Notes: a model not told the origin generated them from the sequence alone. Positions 1 through 11,165 are shown, numbered from the stretch's first letter. The stretch is 64,000 bases of DNA from Pseudomonas oryzicola (GCF_014269185.2 NZ_JABWRZ020000001.1:3745001-3809000); one strand, 5' to 3'. A program made the numbers and translations.

Positions 1-1022
1 ACCTGGTGCTGGACCGCAGCCACTTCGTGCAGCCCAACCTGCCGCAGTTCAACGATGACGGCGGCGATGAGAACAAGCCGTTCCTGGTCAAGCCGGACTC
101 GCTGATGATCAACCTCAAGGCCCTGCGCTTCGTGGCCCGCAATGATGGCGGCAAGGTCACCATTGCGGTCGAGCCGCCGATTGCCAGTATCCGCATCGAC
201 AACCAGGTCAAGGCGGTGGCCTCCAGGCAGTGCTCGGGTGATGTGCGCTACAACCCGGTGCCGCAGGCCGATGGCATCAGCGTAACGGTCAGCGGCCAGC
301 TGGGTGAGGGCTGCAACTCGCAGACCTACCTGTCGCTGCTTGACCACCCGACCTACGCCGCCGGTGCCGTGCGCGCGATCTGGAACGAGCTGGGTGGCAG
401 CATCCAGGGTGGCGACCGCTTCGAGAACGTGCCCAAGGGTGCACGCCTGCTGGCCCGCGCCTTCTCGCCAGACCTGGTGGAAGTGATCCGTGACATCAAC
501 AAGTACAGCAACAACACCATGGCCCAGCAGCTGTTCCTGAGCCTTGGCGCGCAGTTCCGCACCGATGCCGATGGCGACGATGCCCGCGCCGCCCAGCGCG
601 TGGTGCGTCAATGGCTGGCGAAGAAAGGCATTACCGCACCGCACCTGGTCATGGAAAACGGCTCCGGCCTGTCGCGCGCCGAGCGGGTCAGCACCCGGGA
701 AATGGCTGCAATGCTGCAGGCCGCCTGGAAAAGCCCTTACGCCGCCGAGTTCATCAGCTCGATGCCGCTGGTGGGCATGGACGGCACCATGCGCAAGCGC
801 CTGAAACGCACGGCAATGTCGGGTGAAGGGCACATCAAGACCGGCACCCTGAACACCGTGCGGGCGATCGCTGGCTTCAGCCGTGACAGCAATGGCCATA
901 CCTGGGCGGTGGCGGCAATCCTCAACGACCCGAAACCGTGGGGCGCATCGCAGGTGCTCGATCAGGTGCTGCTGGACCTGTACCGCCAGCCGAAGCTGGC
1001 CGGCAGCACTGCAGCCAACTGA
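1..1022 (+). CDS. dacB: D-alanyl-D-alanine carboxypeptidase/endopeptidase (PBP4 type), 5'-truncated
   Basis: This is the C-terminal part of a class C low-molecular-mass penicillin-binding protein of the PBP4/DacB family. Such proteins act in the periplasm and trim or cut peptidoglycan cross-links. The gene starts before the window, and the frame is open from base 3. The visible part has the SxN-type motif (YSNN, near bases 505-516) and the KTG motif in GHIKTGTLN (near bases 830-850). The SxxK motif carrying the catalytic serine must lie upstream, outside the window. Sequence between the motifs matches the extra-domain layout of PBP4 (LLARAFSPDLVEVIRDIN before YSNN). The gene is convergent with the diguanylate cyclase that follows. 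Family assignment is firm, but the signal peptide and N-terminus cannot be seen. Confidence 0.9.
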   Translation, partial: LVLDRSHFVQPNLPQFNDDGGDENKPFLVKPDSLMINLKALRFVARNDGGKVTIAVEPPIASIRIDNQVKAVASRQCSGDVRYNPVPQADGISVTVSGQLGEGCNSQTYLSLLDHPTYAAGAVRAIWNELGGSIQGGDRFENVPKGARLLARAFSPDLVEVIRDINKYSNNTMAQQLFLSLGAQFRTDADGDDARAAQRVVRQWLAKKGITAPHLVMENGSGLSRAERVSTREMAAMLQAAWKSPYAAEFISSMPLVGMDGTMRKRLKRTAMSGEGHIKTGTLNTVRAIAGFSRDSNGHTWAVAAILNDPKPWGASQVLDQVLLDLYRQPKLAGSTAAN

Positions 1023-1043
1023 TTTCAGCGGCCCTGCAACACA

Positions 1044-1067
1044 GGGGGCGGCTGACGTGGCCGCCCC
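1044..1067. terminator. GC-rich hairpin between convergent genes
   Basis: An 8-bp perfect stem (GGGGCGGC pairing with GCCGCCCC, 7-nt loop) sits in the 72-bp gap between the two converging genes. No T-tract follows on either strand, so a terminator role is plausible but not shown. Confidence 0.4.
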
Positions 1068-1094
1068 TACCCCGATCACGCCCACCATGACCAG

Positions 1095-3485
1095 TCAGGC
1101 CGACTCCCCCTCCACCCGGTCGCGCCCAGCCTGTTTGGCCGCGTACACTCCGGCATCGGCGCGCAGCAGCAAGGCATCGGCCCCCTCTCCCCGTCGCCAA
1201 CCCGCTACTCCAAAGCTGGCAGTCACCCTGCCCACACCCTCCACCGGCACGTTGCGCACCCCTTGCCACAGCTCCAGCGCCAGTTGCCGCGCCTGCTCGG
1301 CATCGCTACCTGGGCACAACACCATGAATTCCTCGCCACCCAGCCGGCAGAATACGTCGGTACGCCGCAAACGCTGGCCGATGCGCAGGCACAAACTGCG
1401 CAGCACACGGTCGCCGACGGCGTGGCCGAAGCGGTCGTTGATGCGTTTGAAGTGATCGATGTCGAGCATGATCACCGCCAGCGCCTGGCCATCGCGCTGG
1501 GCCCGTTCCAGCTCGGACTTCAGCCGTTCCTGGAAATAGCGGCGGTTATGAATGCCGGTCAGCGAATCGGTCACCGACAGCGTCCGCAACTCCTCCTCCA
1601 CGCTCTTGAGGTCGGAGATATCGGTCAGGTAGCCATGCCACAGGGTGCACCCTTGCTCGCCCACCTCCGGCGTCGCCTCGCCACGAACCCAGCGCAATCC
1701 GGCACGTGGCAGGCAGACCCGGTATTCTTCGCGCCAGGGCGACAGGTGCTCGGCCGAGTAGCGCACTGAACGGCGTACCCGCTCCAGGTCATCGGGGTGG
1801 ATGCGCTCGAACACCGCCGTGGCATCCTCGCGCAACTGCTGCAGGTCGACTTCGTAGATGTCGTACAGGCCCATGCTGGCGTAGGGGAAGCACGAATGGC
1901 CATCGCTATCCAGGCGGTACTGGTAGATACCACCTGGCACTTCGGCACTGAGCTTTTCCAGCAGGCGATCACGCGCCGCCAGCGCCTCATGTACCCGACG
2001 CCGTTCGGTGACATCGATGCAGATCGCCAGGTAGCCCGTCCACAAGCCTTGTTCATCGAGCATGGCAGTGACCAGCATGTTGGCCACCAGTTGACTGCCA
2101 TCGGCACGCAACAGGGTCCACTCTCCCGGCTCGGCGCCATGCGCCTGCACCGTTTCGGCGAACATGGCCTGGCCGCCAGTGATCGGCCGGCCGTAACGCA
2201 GGCTCAAGGCGTGGGCGCGCTGGCTCAGCTCCTCGGGCAGCACCAGGTCCTCGAGGTGCAGTTGGCCAATCGCCTCGCTGGCCAAGTAACCGAGCATACG
2301 CTCGGCACCCGCGTTGAAGGTGCTGATGACACCCTTGAGGTTGGTGGCGATGATCGCCACCTGGGTCGCCGCATCCAGCACGCTGCGCAGCTGATTATGG
2401 GTGCCGCGCAGGGATTGCTCGCTGACCCGCAGCTCGGCGGTGCGCTGCTCGACCAGAGCCAAGGCGCGCTGGCGCTGGCTGAACAGGCTGTAGAACAGAA
2501 CGCTGAGCAGCAGGCTCAACAACCCGCCCAGCAAGCTCACCGCCAGCACTGCGGAGGAACGGTTGGCCTGCATGAACGCCAGGCTCGGCCTGATACTCAG
2601 TTGGTAGTGGCGGTCGGCCAGATGCAGCAGTTGATTGCTCGCCAGCGCCAAGGGGGCAACCGGGTTCTGCGAATCGAACAACACTTCCGGGCCATGCAAG
2701 CCTGAGGGGTCGACGATACGCATGACCAGGTTGTCGTCTGCTGCCACCAATTGCCCATCACTGACCAGCGCACGCATGCTCAGCAAGGCCACCACGTAGC
2801 CGACTGCCGCGCCGCCGGACCTGGAATAGGCAAATACCGGCGCCACCATCAGCAAGCCGCGTGCATCCGAGGTTGTATCGAACATGGCCAGCGATCCGGA
2901 AACCGCCATGCTGCCTGGCCCGAGCGCCCGCGCCAGTGCCGCCCCGGACGTGGCCTGGCCGGCGAGGTCCAGCCCATAGGGCAACCCAGGCAATTCGCCC
3001 GACTGGGCATACAGCACCGGGAAGTAATGGTCACGCAGGGCGGCGGGGTGCCATTGGCCACGTTCGTCCTGGTCACGGACTACATAACCCGGGCCAAGAT
3101 ACACGCTGGCCTGGCGCTCGAATTCGCCACGTTGTGCAGCTTCGACACGCGGTGCCCAGGCATAGGCCAAGGTCCGCTGCAACAATGGCCGGGCGTAGGC
3201 GTTGAATGCCTGCGGGGTGATTGCCTCGGACAAGCTGAAGAACCGCCGCAGCCCGTCCAGGCGCTGCTGCTGTTCGTCAAAGCGCCCGGCGATACGGTTG
3301 TAACGCTCGTTGGCCAGCAGCTCGAAGCGCTGGCGCAACTGCTGCTTGTAGAAGGCTTGCGCGGCAAGTGCCAGAACGGCCGTCAGCAGGCCACCCACCA
3401 GCAGGGCGACCAGCGCCACAGCCCAGGCGGGCACCCCCTCTGTGCACAGGCCAAGCAACCGCGCACGTACGCCACCCTTCGACAT
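1095..3485 (-). CDS. Membrane diguanylate cyclase: CHASE - PAS - PAS - GGDEF
   Basis: This is a 796-aa sensor that would make cyclic di-GMP from two GTP. There is a transmembrane helix at about residues 18-46, a periplasmic region of CHASE-domain type, a second membrane helix at about 310-335 and a short coiled linker. Two PAS/PAC modules follow (about 365-490 and 500-620), then a C-terminal GGDEF domain. The active-site motif is GGEEF at about 716-720. It is preceded by RRTD with exactly five residues between, which is the product-inhibition I-site arrangement. No EAL domain is present, so it should be a synthase only. It lies 94 bp downstream of rlmL on the same strand and may share its transcript. 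The periplasmic ligand is unknown. Confidence 0.88.
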   Translation of the reverse strand: MSKGGVRARLLGLCTEGVPAWAVALVALLVGGLLTAVLALAAQAFYKQQLRQRFELLANERYNRIAGRFDEQQQRLDGLRRFFSLSEAITPQAFNAYARPLLQRTLAYAWAPRVEAAQRGEFERQASVYLGPGYVVRDQDERGQWHPAALRDHYFPVLYAQSGELPGLPYGLDLAGQATSGAALARALGPGSMAVSGSLAMFDTTSDARGLLMVAPVFAYSRSGGAAVGYVVALLSMRALVSDGQLVAADDNLVMRIVDPSGLHGPEVLFDSQNPVAPLALASNQLLHLADRHYQLSIRPSLAFMQANRSSAVLAVSLLGGLLSLLLSVLFYSLFSQRQRALALVEQRTAELRVSEQSLRGTHNQLRSVLDAATQVAIIATNLKGVISTFNAGAERMLGYLASEAIGQLHLEDLVLPEELSQRAHALSLRYGRPITGGQAMFAETVQAHGAEPGEWTLLRADGSQLVANMLVTAMLDEQGLWTGYLAICIDVTERRRVHEALAARDRLLEKLSAEVPGGIYQYRLDSDGHSCFPYASMGLYDIYEVDLQQLREDATAVFERIHPDDLERVRRSVRYSAEHLSPWREEYRVCLPRAGLRWVRGEATPEVGEQGCTLWHGYLTDISDLKSVEEELRTLSVTDSLTGIHNRRYFQERLKSELERAQRDGQALAVIMLDIDHFKRINDRFGHAVGDRVLRSLCLRIGQRLRRTDVFCRLGGEEFMVLCPGSDAEQARQLALELWQGVRNVPVEGVGRVTASFGVAGWRRGEGADALLLRADAGVYAAKQAGRDRVEGESA

Positions 3486-3579
3486 ACACCCATCTCGTCA
3501 TGTCAGCGTCCTGCGGATTATCTTGCCCTTCTGTCATTTATAGCTATTGGCCATCAGCCGCGCAATGTACCTCGTCGCC

Positions 3580-5772
<2,193 letters not shown>

Positions 5773-6205
5773 GAGTAATCCAGCGCCTTGGGCTATTTGA
5801 CTGACGGAGCGACGCATCGCCCCGCGATGTTTGCCCGCACCCCTTTCCAGCAGGCATGCGGGTGGCCTTCCCCGGCACGCGAGCGTGCGGTGAACGGCCG
5901 GGCCGCCTGACCAATCTGCGCCTGGCCCAGTGGCAAGGACAGCTTAGATCATCAGGCAGTACGTAAAATTCTGGCGACAGCGGGGCCAATGTGACCCTTC
6001 GTCGCATTTCAAATTATTTCCGTCATCCGCAAGCCGCGCTGGCGAAATGGCGTCAATGTTCAGCAAACCCTGATCATAGCGGGCTCAACGGTAAACAAGG
6101 TTGAGTCGCATTTATTTACTTATCCCCTCACCCTTGGAAAGGTTACGTCCTTATGACAAATCGATCATTCACACCGTGACCTGCATTCGATAGAACTGGT
6201 CTCAG
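5773..6205. other. Gene-free interval upstream of rmf
   Basis: This 433-bp stretch lies between the divergently read rlmL and rmf. I see no convincing coding frame. An AT-rich patch around 6095-6130 (GCATTTATTTACTTATCCCC) contrasts with its GC-rich surroundings and could hold promoter elements for rmf. No clear -35/-10 pair was identified with confidence. Confidence 0.5.
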
Positions 6206-6296
6206 GCCGCTTCGCAACGAGGCGGCACTTTCAGCTCGCCACGCCGGCAGCGAGCGCACACCGGCAGAAAGACTCTGCCCGGCCTCGGAGAGGCCG
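6206..6296 (+). promoter_or_regulatory. Structured 5' region of rmf with two stable hairpins
   Basis: Two strong stem-loops lie shortly upstream of rmf. The first (6206-6226) has nine pairs including one G-T wobble around a CAA loop. The second (6280-6296) has seven perfect pairs, CGGCCTC/GAGGCCG, around a GGA loop. The second ends 37 nt before the rmf ATG. Whether they are in the transcript depends on the unknown start site. Stabilising or translation-modulating roles are inference. Confidence 0.5.
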
Positions 6297-6333
6297 ACGG
6301 GACATTACAGTCAACAAGTGAGGGCAACACCCT

Positions 6334-6549
6334 ATGAGAAGACTTAAGCGTGATCCGTTGGAAAGAGCATATTCACGTGGCTACCAATACGGGGTCACCG
6401 GCAAATCCCGCGAACTTTGCCCCTTCAATCTTCCTTCTGTTCGCCAAGCCTGGATCAACGGCTGGCGTGAAGGTCGCGGTGATAACTGGGACGGAATGAC
6501 TGGCACCGCTGGCATCCATAGACTCAACGAAAATCACGCCGTTGGCTGA
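6334..6549 (+). CDS. rmf: Ribosome modulation factor
   Basis: This small basic protein of 71 aa binds 70S ribosomes in slow growth or stationary phase and promotes their dimerisation into inactive 100S particles. The whole protein is recognisable: MRRLKRDPLERAYSRGYQ at the start, then the conserved CPF and the WINGWREGR segment. The length is slightly above the E. coli protein (55 aa) and typical for pseudomonads, which carry a longer tail. A GTGAGGG Shine-Dalgarno-like sequence lies about 10 nt upstream of the ATG. It is monocistronic: a long structured upstream region precedes it and a strong terminator follows. Confidence 0.96.
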   Translation: MRRLKRDPLERAYSRGYQYGVTGKSRELCPFNLPSVRQAWINGWREGRGDNWDGMTGTAGIHRLNENHAVG

Positions 6550-6610
6550 ACGAGGACACTGAATTCGATTTACCATGCACGCCCTATCCGGGCGGCGGGC
6601 GAAGGCCCAG

Positions 6611-6635
6611 GGGCCCCTTGATGGGGCCCTTTTTT
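6611..6635 (+). terminator. Rho-independent terminator of rmf
   Basis: A seven-pair stem GGGCCCC/GGGGCCC with a TTGAT loop is followed directly by six T residues (6630-6635). It lies 61 bp after the rmf stop codon. Confidence 0.9.
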
Positions 6636-6699
6636 ATGGCTTCGATTCGGCATCCACGCTGGCTTTTTCGCAGGTTCCCCGGCAAATGGGCCCGTCAGG

Positions 6700-7722
6700 T
6701 CAACGCGGCATCGCAGCGATCGCGTCCACCGCCTCGCGAATCAGCGCCGGCCCCTTGTAGATGAAGCCCGAGTAGATCTGCACCAGGCTCGCACCGGCAG
6801 CGATCTTTTCTGCAGCATGGCGGCCTTCGGTAATGCCCCCGGCCGCAATGATCGGCAATTTGCCGCCCAGCTCGCCCGCCAGCACCTTGACGATGTGGGT
6901 GCTCTTCTCCAGCACCGGCGCGCCCGACAGGCCGCCGGCCTCGCCACCGTACGGCAGCCCTTCGACACCTTCACGGCCCAGCGTGGTGTTGGTGGCGATC
7001 ACCGCATCCATGCCCGACTCCATCAGCGCGGCGGCCACCAGTGCGGTTTCTTCGTCGCTCATGTCCGGGGCAATCTTGATCGCCAGCGGCACGCGCTTGC
7101 CGTGCGCGCCTGCCAGTTGCTCGCGGCGCTCGGCCAGGGCATCGAGCAGTTGCTTGAGCGAATCGCCGAACTGCAGGCTGCGCAGGCCCGGAGTGTTCGG
7201 TGAACTGACATTGACGGTGATGTAGCTGGCGTCGGTGTAGACCTTGTCCAGGCAGATCAGGTAGTCATCGACGGCGCGCTCGACCGGGGTGTCGAAGTTC
7301 TTGCCGATGTTGATGCCCAGCACGCCTTTGTAACGTGCCGCGCGCACTCGACCGAGCAGGTGATCGACGCCCAGGTTGTTGAAGCCCATGCGGTTGATGA
7401 TCGCCGTGGCCTCCGGCAGGCGGAACAGGCGTGGCTTGGGGTTGCCCGGTTGCGGACGTGGGGTGACCGTACCGATCTCGACAAAGCCGAAGCCCAGCTG
7501 GGCGAAACCGTCGATGGCCGCGCCGTTCTTGTCCAGGCCGGCCGCCAGCCCTACCGGGTTGGCGAAGTTCAAGCCCATGACCGTAACCGGCAATGCCGCC
7601 GGCTGCTTGCACAGCATGCCGTTGAGGCCGAGCCGGCCACCGGCACCGATCAGGTCCAGGGAAAGGTCGTGGGAGGTTTCCGGAGAAAGCTTGAACAGCA
7701 GCTGGCGGGCCAGGGTATACAT
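6700..7722 (-). CDS. pyrD: Dihydroorotate dehydrogenase (quinone), class 2
   Basis: This enzyme catalyses the fourth step of pyrimidine synthesis, oxidising dihydroorotate to orotate with FMN and passing electrons to the membrane quinone pool. The protein is 340 aa with the N-terminal helical extension typical of membrane-associated class 2 enzymes ([19 protein letters not shown]). The catalytic-serine segment [11 protein letters not shown] lies near residues 170-180, and glycine-rich FMN-phosphate loops are seen near the C-terminus (AAGGI and [12 protein letters not shown]). I chose ATG 7722 because it matches the family N-terminus. The longer form would add only MPP. It is convergent with rmf. 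Confidence 0.95.
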   Translation of the reverse strand: MYTLARQLLFKLSPETSHDLSLDLIGAGGRLGLNGMLCKQPAALPVTVMGLNFANPVGLAAGLDKNGAAIDGFAQLGFGFVEIGTVTPRPQPGNPKPRLFRLPEATAIINRMGFNNLGVDHLLGRVRAARYKGVLGINIGKNFDTPVERAVDDYLICLDKVYTDASYITVNVSSPNTPGLRSLQFGDSLKQLLDALAERREQLAGAHGKRVPLAIKIAPDMSDEETALVAAALMESGMDAVIATNTTLGREGVEGLPYGGEAGGLSGAPVLEKSTHIVKVLAGELGGKLPIIAAGGITEGRHAAEKIAAGASLVQIYSGFIYKGPALIREAVDAIAAMPR

Positions 7723-7809
7723 GGGCGGCAAGGCTCGGGGTGAATGAGCGGGCGATTATAGCCAGCGTGGGGCTGGCATGACAGCAAATCATGGGGCCGC
7801 TGTGCAGCC

Positions 7810-7831
7810 CATCGCCGGCTTGCCGGCGATG
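7810..7831. repeat. Short palindrome CATCGCCGGC-tt-GCCGGCGATG
   Basis: This is a perfect 10-bp inverted repeat with a 2-nt centre in the pyrD-nasS gap. It is followed by GAGGCCGG, which also occurs near the REP elements of this window. It looks like a single REP-type unit and is probably transcribed as a hairpin. Confidence 0.6.
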
Positions 7832-7938
7832 AGGCCGGAACAGGCAGCACAAGACAATTGCTGGCGCAGGGCCCTGCCAGGTGGCACATGCGTTGCACCA
7901 GTAAACCTACAGCCTTATCAGTACGGGCGAGGAACCTT

Positions 7939-9153
7939 GTGAACACTGTACCCCGAGCAACGCCCCTGGCCTGGGTCAACGGCAGCGACGCGCCGGAAAA
8001 GCCCAGCCTGAATATCGGTTACATGGCCCTGACCGACTGCGCCTCGGTGGTGGTCGCCGCCACCCAGGGCTTCGCCCAGCAACATGGCCTTACCCTGAAC
8101 CTCAAGCGCCAGGGTTCCTGGGCCGGGCTGCGCGACAAACTGGTCAGCGGCGAACTGGATGCGGCGCATTGCCTGTATGGCCTGGCCTACGCCGTGCACC
8201 TGGGCATCGGCGGCGTACCGGCCAGCGCCATGGCCGTGCTCATGGGGCTGAACCAGAATGCCCAGGCAATCAACTTGTCCCCAGCCCTGCAGCGCAAGGG
8301 CGTGACCAACCCCGAAGCACTGGCACGCCTGGTGCACCAGCATGGCGCACGCCTGACCTTCGCCCAGACCTTCCCCACCGGCACCCATGCCATGTGGTTG
8401 TATTACTGGCTGGCCAGCCAGGGCATCCACCCGTTGCGCGACGTCGACAGCGTGGTGGTGCCGCCAGCGCAGATGGCCGCGCACATCCAGGCCGGGCGCA
8501 TCGACGGCTTCTGCGTAGGCGAACCCTGGGCTGCCGATGCCGTGGCCAGGGGCCAGGGCTTCACCCTGGCCACCAGCCAGTCGATCTGGCCGGACCACCC
8601 GGAAAAGGTCCTGGCCTGTGCCCGCGCCTTCGCCGAACAATACCCCAACAGCGCCCGCGCACTGATCAAGGCGATCCTCGCCGCCAGCCGCTTCATCGAG
8701 CAAAGCCCGGAGAACCGCCGCAGCACCGCACAGCTGCTCAGTGGCAGCGCCTACCTGGACACCCCGCTGGAGCGCATCGAACCGCGCCTGCTCGGCCATT
8801 ACCAGGACGGCCTGGGCAACCACTGGCAAGACCCGCACGCCTTGCGTCTGCACGATCATGGCAGGGCCAACCTGCCTTACCTGTCAGATGGCATGTGGTT
8901 CATGACCCAGTTTCGCCGCTGGGGCCTGCTGCGCGAAGACCCCGACTACCTCGGCGTGGCCACCCAGGTCCAGCAACTGGCGCTGTACCGTGAAGCCGCG
9001 CAAAGCCTGGGCGTGGCCTGCCCCGAACAGGCAATGCGCAGCAGCCTGCTGATCGACGGCACCCGCTGGGATGGCAGCGACCCCTACGCCTACGCCCGCA
9101 GTTTCAGCCTGCATGCCCTGGGCGAGCTGCCCGATACCCGTGTCGGCGCGTAA
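7939..9153 (+). CDS. nasS: NasS: cytosolic nitrate sensor of the NrtA/CmpA substrate-binding family
   Basis: This 404-aa protein resembles the nitrate/bicarbonate-binding proteins NrtA and CmpA (opening LNIGYMALTDCASVVVAATQGF, then IDGFCVGEPWAADAV). It has no signal peptide, as expected for the sensor NasS rather than a transporter subunit. In known systems NasS holds NasT inactive and releases it when nitrate or nitrite binds. No ABC permease or ATPase gene adjoins it. nasT starts 11 bp downstream, which fits the two-gene NasST module. The likely start is GTG at 7939 (MNTVPRATPLAW), with GAGGAAC a few bases upstream. A longer in-frame ATG start at 7858 lacks this support. Confidence 0.88.
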   Translation: MNTVPRATPLAWVNGSDAPEKPSLNIGYMALTDCASVVVAATQGFAQQHGLTLNLKRQGSWAGLRDKLVSGELDAAHCLYGLAYAVHLGIGGVPASAMAVLMGLNQNAQAINLSPALQRKGVTNPEALARLVHQHGARLTFAQTFPTGTHAMWLYYWLASQGIHPLRDVDSVVVPPAQMAAHIQAGRIDGFCVGEPWAADAVARGQGFTLATSQSIWPDHPEKVLACARAFAEQYPNSARALIKAILAASRFIEQSPENRRSTAQLLSGSAYLDTPLERIEPRLLGHYQDGLGNHWQDPHALRLHDHGRANLPYLSDGMWFMTQFRRWGLLREDPDYLGVATQVQQLALYREAAQSLGVACPEQAMRSSLLIDGTRWDGSDPYAYARSFSLHALGELPDTRVGA

Positions 9154-9164
9154 GGGGGACGACC

Positions 9165-9740
9165 ATGTTGCGTATCCTGCTGATCGACGATACCCAGAAC
9201 AAACTCGGCCGTCTCAAGGCGGCACTGAGCGAGGCCGGTTTCGAGGTCACCGAAGCCCCAGGCCTGACCATCGACCTGCCTGCCTGCGTCGAAACAGTGC
9301 GCCCGGACGTGGTGCTGATCGATACCGATTCACCCGACCGTGATGTGATGGAGCAGGTGGTGCTGGTCAGCCGCGACCAGCCGCGGCCCATCGTACTGTT
9401 TACCGACGAACACGATCCCGCGGTGATGCGCCAGGCGATCCAGGCGGGCGTCAGCGCCTACATCGTCGAAGGCATCCATGCTGCGCGGCTGCAGCCGATC
9501 CTGGATGTGGCCATGGCCCGCTTCGAAAGTGACCAGGCGCTGAAGGCGCAACTGCTGGCGCGCGACCAGCAACTGGCAGAACGCAAGCGGGTCGAGCAGG
9601 CCAAGGGCTTGCTGATGAAGATGAAGGACTGCAACGAGGAACAGGCCTACACCCTGATGCGCCGGCAAGCCATGAGCCGCCAGCAGAAGCTGATCCAGGT
9701 GGCCGAGCAGATCATTGCCATGCACGAGATGCTCGGGTGA
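9165..9740 (+). CDS. nasT: NasT: ANTAR-domain RNA-binding antiterminator
   Basis: This 191-aa response-regulator-like protein has an N-terminal receiver fold (MLRILLIDDTQNKLGRL, with an aspartate in DVVLIDTD). A coiled linker (about residues 118-135) and a C-terminal three-helix ANTAR domain (about 130-190, QAKGLLMKMKDCNEEQAY and following) complete it. ANTAR proteins bind pairs of hexaloop hairpins in mRNA leaders and prevent formation of a terminator. A matching leader lies directly downstream, between this gene and the transporter. The start follows GGGGG at a good distance. No partner histidine kinase is nearby. Control by NasS is the established model for this pair. Confidence 0.93.
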   Translation: MLRILLIDDTQNKLGRLKAALSEAGFEVTEAPGLTIDLPACVETVRPDVVLIDTDSPDRDVMEQVVLVSRDQPRPIVLFTDEHDPAVMRQAIQAGVSAYIVEGIHAARLQPILDVAMARFESDQALKAQLLARDQQLAERKRVEQAKGLLMKMKDCNEEQAYTLMRRQAMSRQQKLIQVAEQIIAMHEMLG

Positions 9741-9809
9741 TGGGGTTGGTTTGAGGTTTTTGGTGCCTGTGCGATCGAGCGTCGCCCCACCAGCAGTTGG
9801 CCCATCTCT

Positions 9810-9847
9810 TGCTAAACGAATTGCACCGGTAACCAACGGCGGTTGCC
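9810..9847 (+). promoter_or_regulatory. Candidate NasT-responsive ANTAR leader RNA (two hexaloop hairpins)
   Basis: The downstream hairpin P2 is clear. GGTAACC (9828-9834) pairs with GGTTGCC (9841-9847) around the six-base loop AACGGC, which has A at position 1 and G at position 4 as in ANTAR target RNAs. A weaker upstream hairpin P1 can be drawn: TGCTA/TTGCA with one T-T mismatch around the loop AACGAA, again A1 and G4. Only two bases separate the two. A terminator follows 14 nt later. Direct sequence evidence is strong for P2 and moderate for P1. Confidence 0.75.
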
Positions 9848-9861
9848 CACTTGATCCCGAC

Positions 9862-9913
9862 AAAGACGTCGCTCTCCCCTCCACACCCGTGGGGCGGGAA
9901 GCGGCGTCTTTTT
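9862..9913 (+). terminator. Attenuator terminator in the nitrate-transporter leader
   Basis: AAAGACG (9862-9868) pairs with CGTCTTT (9905-9911). The stem extends inward through a T-G wobble and CGCT/AGCG, with an inner CCCC/GGGG stem, and a T-tract spans 9909-9913. It lies 31 nt before the transporter ATG and just after the ANTAR hairpins, so it is placed to abort transcription unless NasT acts. Confidence 0.85.
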
Positions 9914-9944
9914 CGTTCCGCTGCGTTGCCAAGTGAGGTGTTCG

Positions 9945-11156
9945 ATGAGTACCAGCTTCTGGAAATCCGGGCATGTGCCCACCCTGTTCGCCGCGTTCCT
10001 GTACTTCGACCTCAGCTTCATGGTCTGGTACCTGCTCGGCCCGCTGGCAGTGCAGATTGCCGCCGACCTGCAACTGAGCGCACAACAACGGGGCCTGATG
10101 GTGGCGACACCGATCCTGGCCGGGGCGATCCTGCGCTTTGCCATGGGCGTGCTGGTCGACCGCCTGTCGCCCAAAACCGCTGGCTTGATCGGCCAGGTGG
10201 TAGTCATCGTCGCGCTTGCGGCAGCCTGGCACCTGGGCGTGCGCAGCTATGAACAGGCTCTGCTGCTGGGGGTGTTCCTCGGCTTTGCCGGTGCCTCGTT
10301 CGCCGTGTCGCTGCCGCTGGCCTCGCAGTGGTACCCACCGCAGCATCAGGGCAAGGCCATGGGCATTGCCGGTGCCGGCAACTCCGGCACGGTGTTCGCC
10401 GCCCTGTTGGCACCGGCGCTGGCCGCAGGCTTTGGCTGGAACAACGTGTTCGGCTTCGCGCTGATACCGCTGTCGCTGGCACTGCTGGTGTTCGCCCTGC
10501 TGGCACGCAATGCCCCGCAGCGGCCCAAGCCGAAAGCCATGGCCGACTACCTCAAGGCCCTGGGCGACCGTGATAGCTGGTGGTTCATGTTCTTCTACAG
10601 CGTCACCTTCGGTGGCTTCATCGGCCTGGCCAGCGCCCTGCCCGGCTACTTCAGCGACCAGTACGGCCTGAGCCCGGTCATCGCCGGCTACTACACCGCC
10701 GCCTGCGTATTCGCCGGCAGCCTGATGCGTCCGCTCGGCGGCGCGCTTGCCGACCGCTTCGGCGGCATCCGCACCCTGCTGGGCATGTACAGCGTGGCGG
10801 CCATCTGCATCGCTGCGGTCGGTTTCAATCTGCCCAGCGCAGCCGCCGCCCTGGCGCTGTTCGTCAGTGCCATGCTGGGCCTTGGCGCCGGCAATGGCGC
10901 AGTGTTCCAGTTGGTACCGCAACGCTTCCGCCAGGAGATCGGCGTAATGACCGGGCTGATCGGCATGGCCGGCGGCATCGGTGGTTTCCTGCTGGCGGCC
11001 GGCCTCGGCACCATCAAGCAGCACACCGGTGACTACCAGCTGGGGTTGTGGCTGTTCGCCAGCCTGGGCCTGCTGGCCTGGTTCGGCCTGCATGGCGTGA
11101 AACAGCGCTGGCGTACCACCTGGGGCTCGGCAGCCGTTACCGCGGCGCGGGTCTGA
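9945..11156 (+). CDS. nasA: Nitrate/nitrite transporter, MFS NarK/NasA family
   Basis: This 403-aa inner-membrane carrier has about twelve hydrophobic segments and nitrate/nitrite-porter features. These include an aromatic-rich first helix (FAAFLYFDLSFMVWYLLG) and two glycine-rich signature-like stretches (GFAGASFAVSLPLASQWYPP and GLGAGNGAVFQLVPQRF). It should import nitrate for assimilation. The start ATG 9945 has GAGGTG upstream. An in-frame GTG at 9933 is less well placed. It is the first gene of an operon behind the NasT-type leader. The kinase/phosphatase gene follows after 9 bp, then cobA. No nitrate or nitrite reductase gene lies in this window, so those must be elsewhere. Confidence 0.9.
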   Translation: MSTSFWKSGHVPTLFAAFLYFDLSFMVWYLLGPLAVQIAADLQLSAQQRGLMVATPILAGAILRFAMGVLVDRLSPKTAGLIGQVVVIVALAAAWHLGVRSYEQALLLGVFLGFAGASFAVSLPLASQWYPPQHQGKAMGIAGAGNSGTVFAALLAPALAAGFGWNNVFGFALIPLSLALLVFALLARNAPQRPKPKAMADYLKALGDRDSWWFMFFYSVTFGGFIGLASALPGYFSDQYGLSPVIAGYYTAACVFAGSLMRPLGGALADRFGGIRTLLGMYSVAAICIAAVGFNLPSAAAALALFVSAMLGLGAGNGAVFQLVPQRFRQEIGVMTGLIGMAGGIGGFLLAAGLGTIKQHTGDYQLGLWLFASLGLLAWFGLHGVKQRWRTTWGSAAVTAARV

Positions 11157-11165
11157 GGCACGCCG

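Noticed and set aside
7939-9153. ABC-transporter substrate-binding subunit for nitrate uptake
   Set aside because: There is no signal peptide, permease or ATPase gene, and nasT follows directly. The sensor NasS is the better call.
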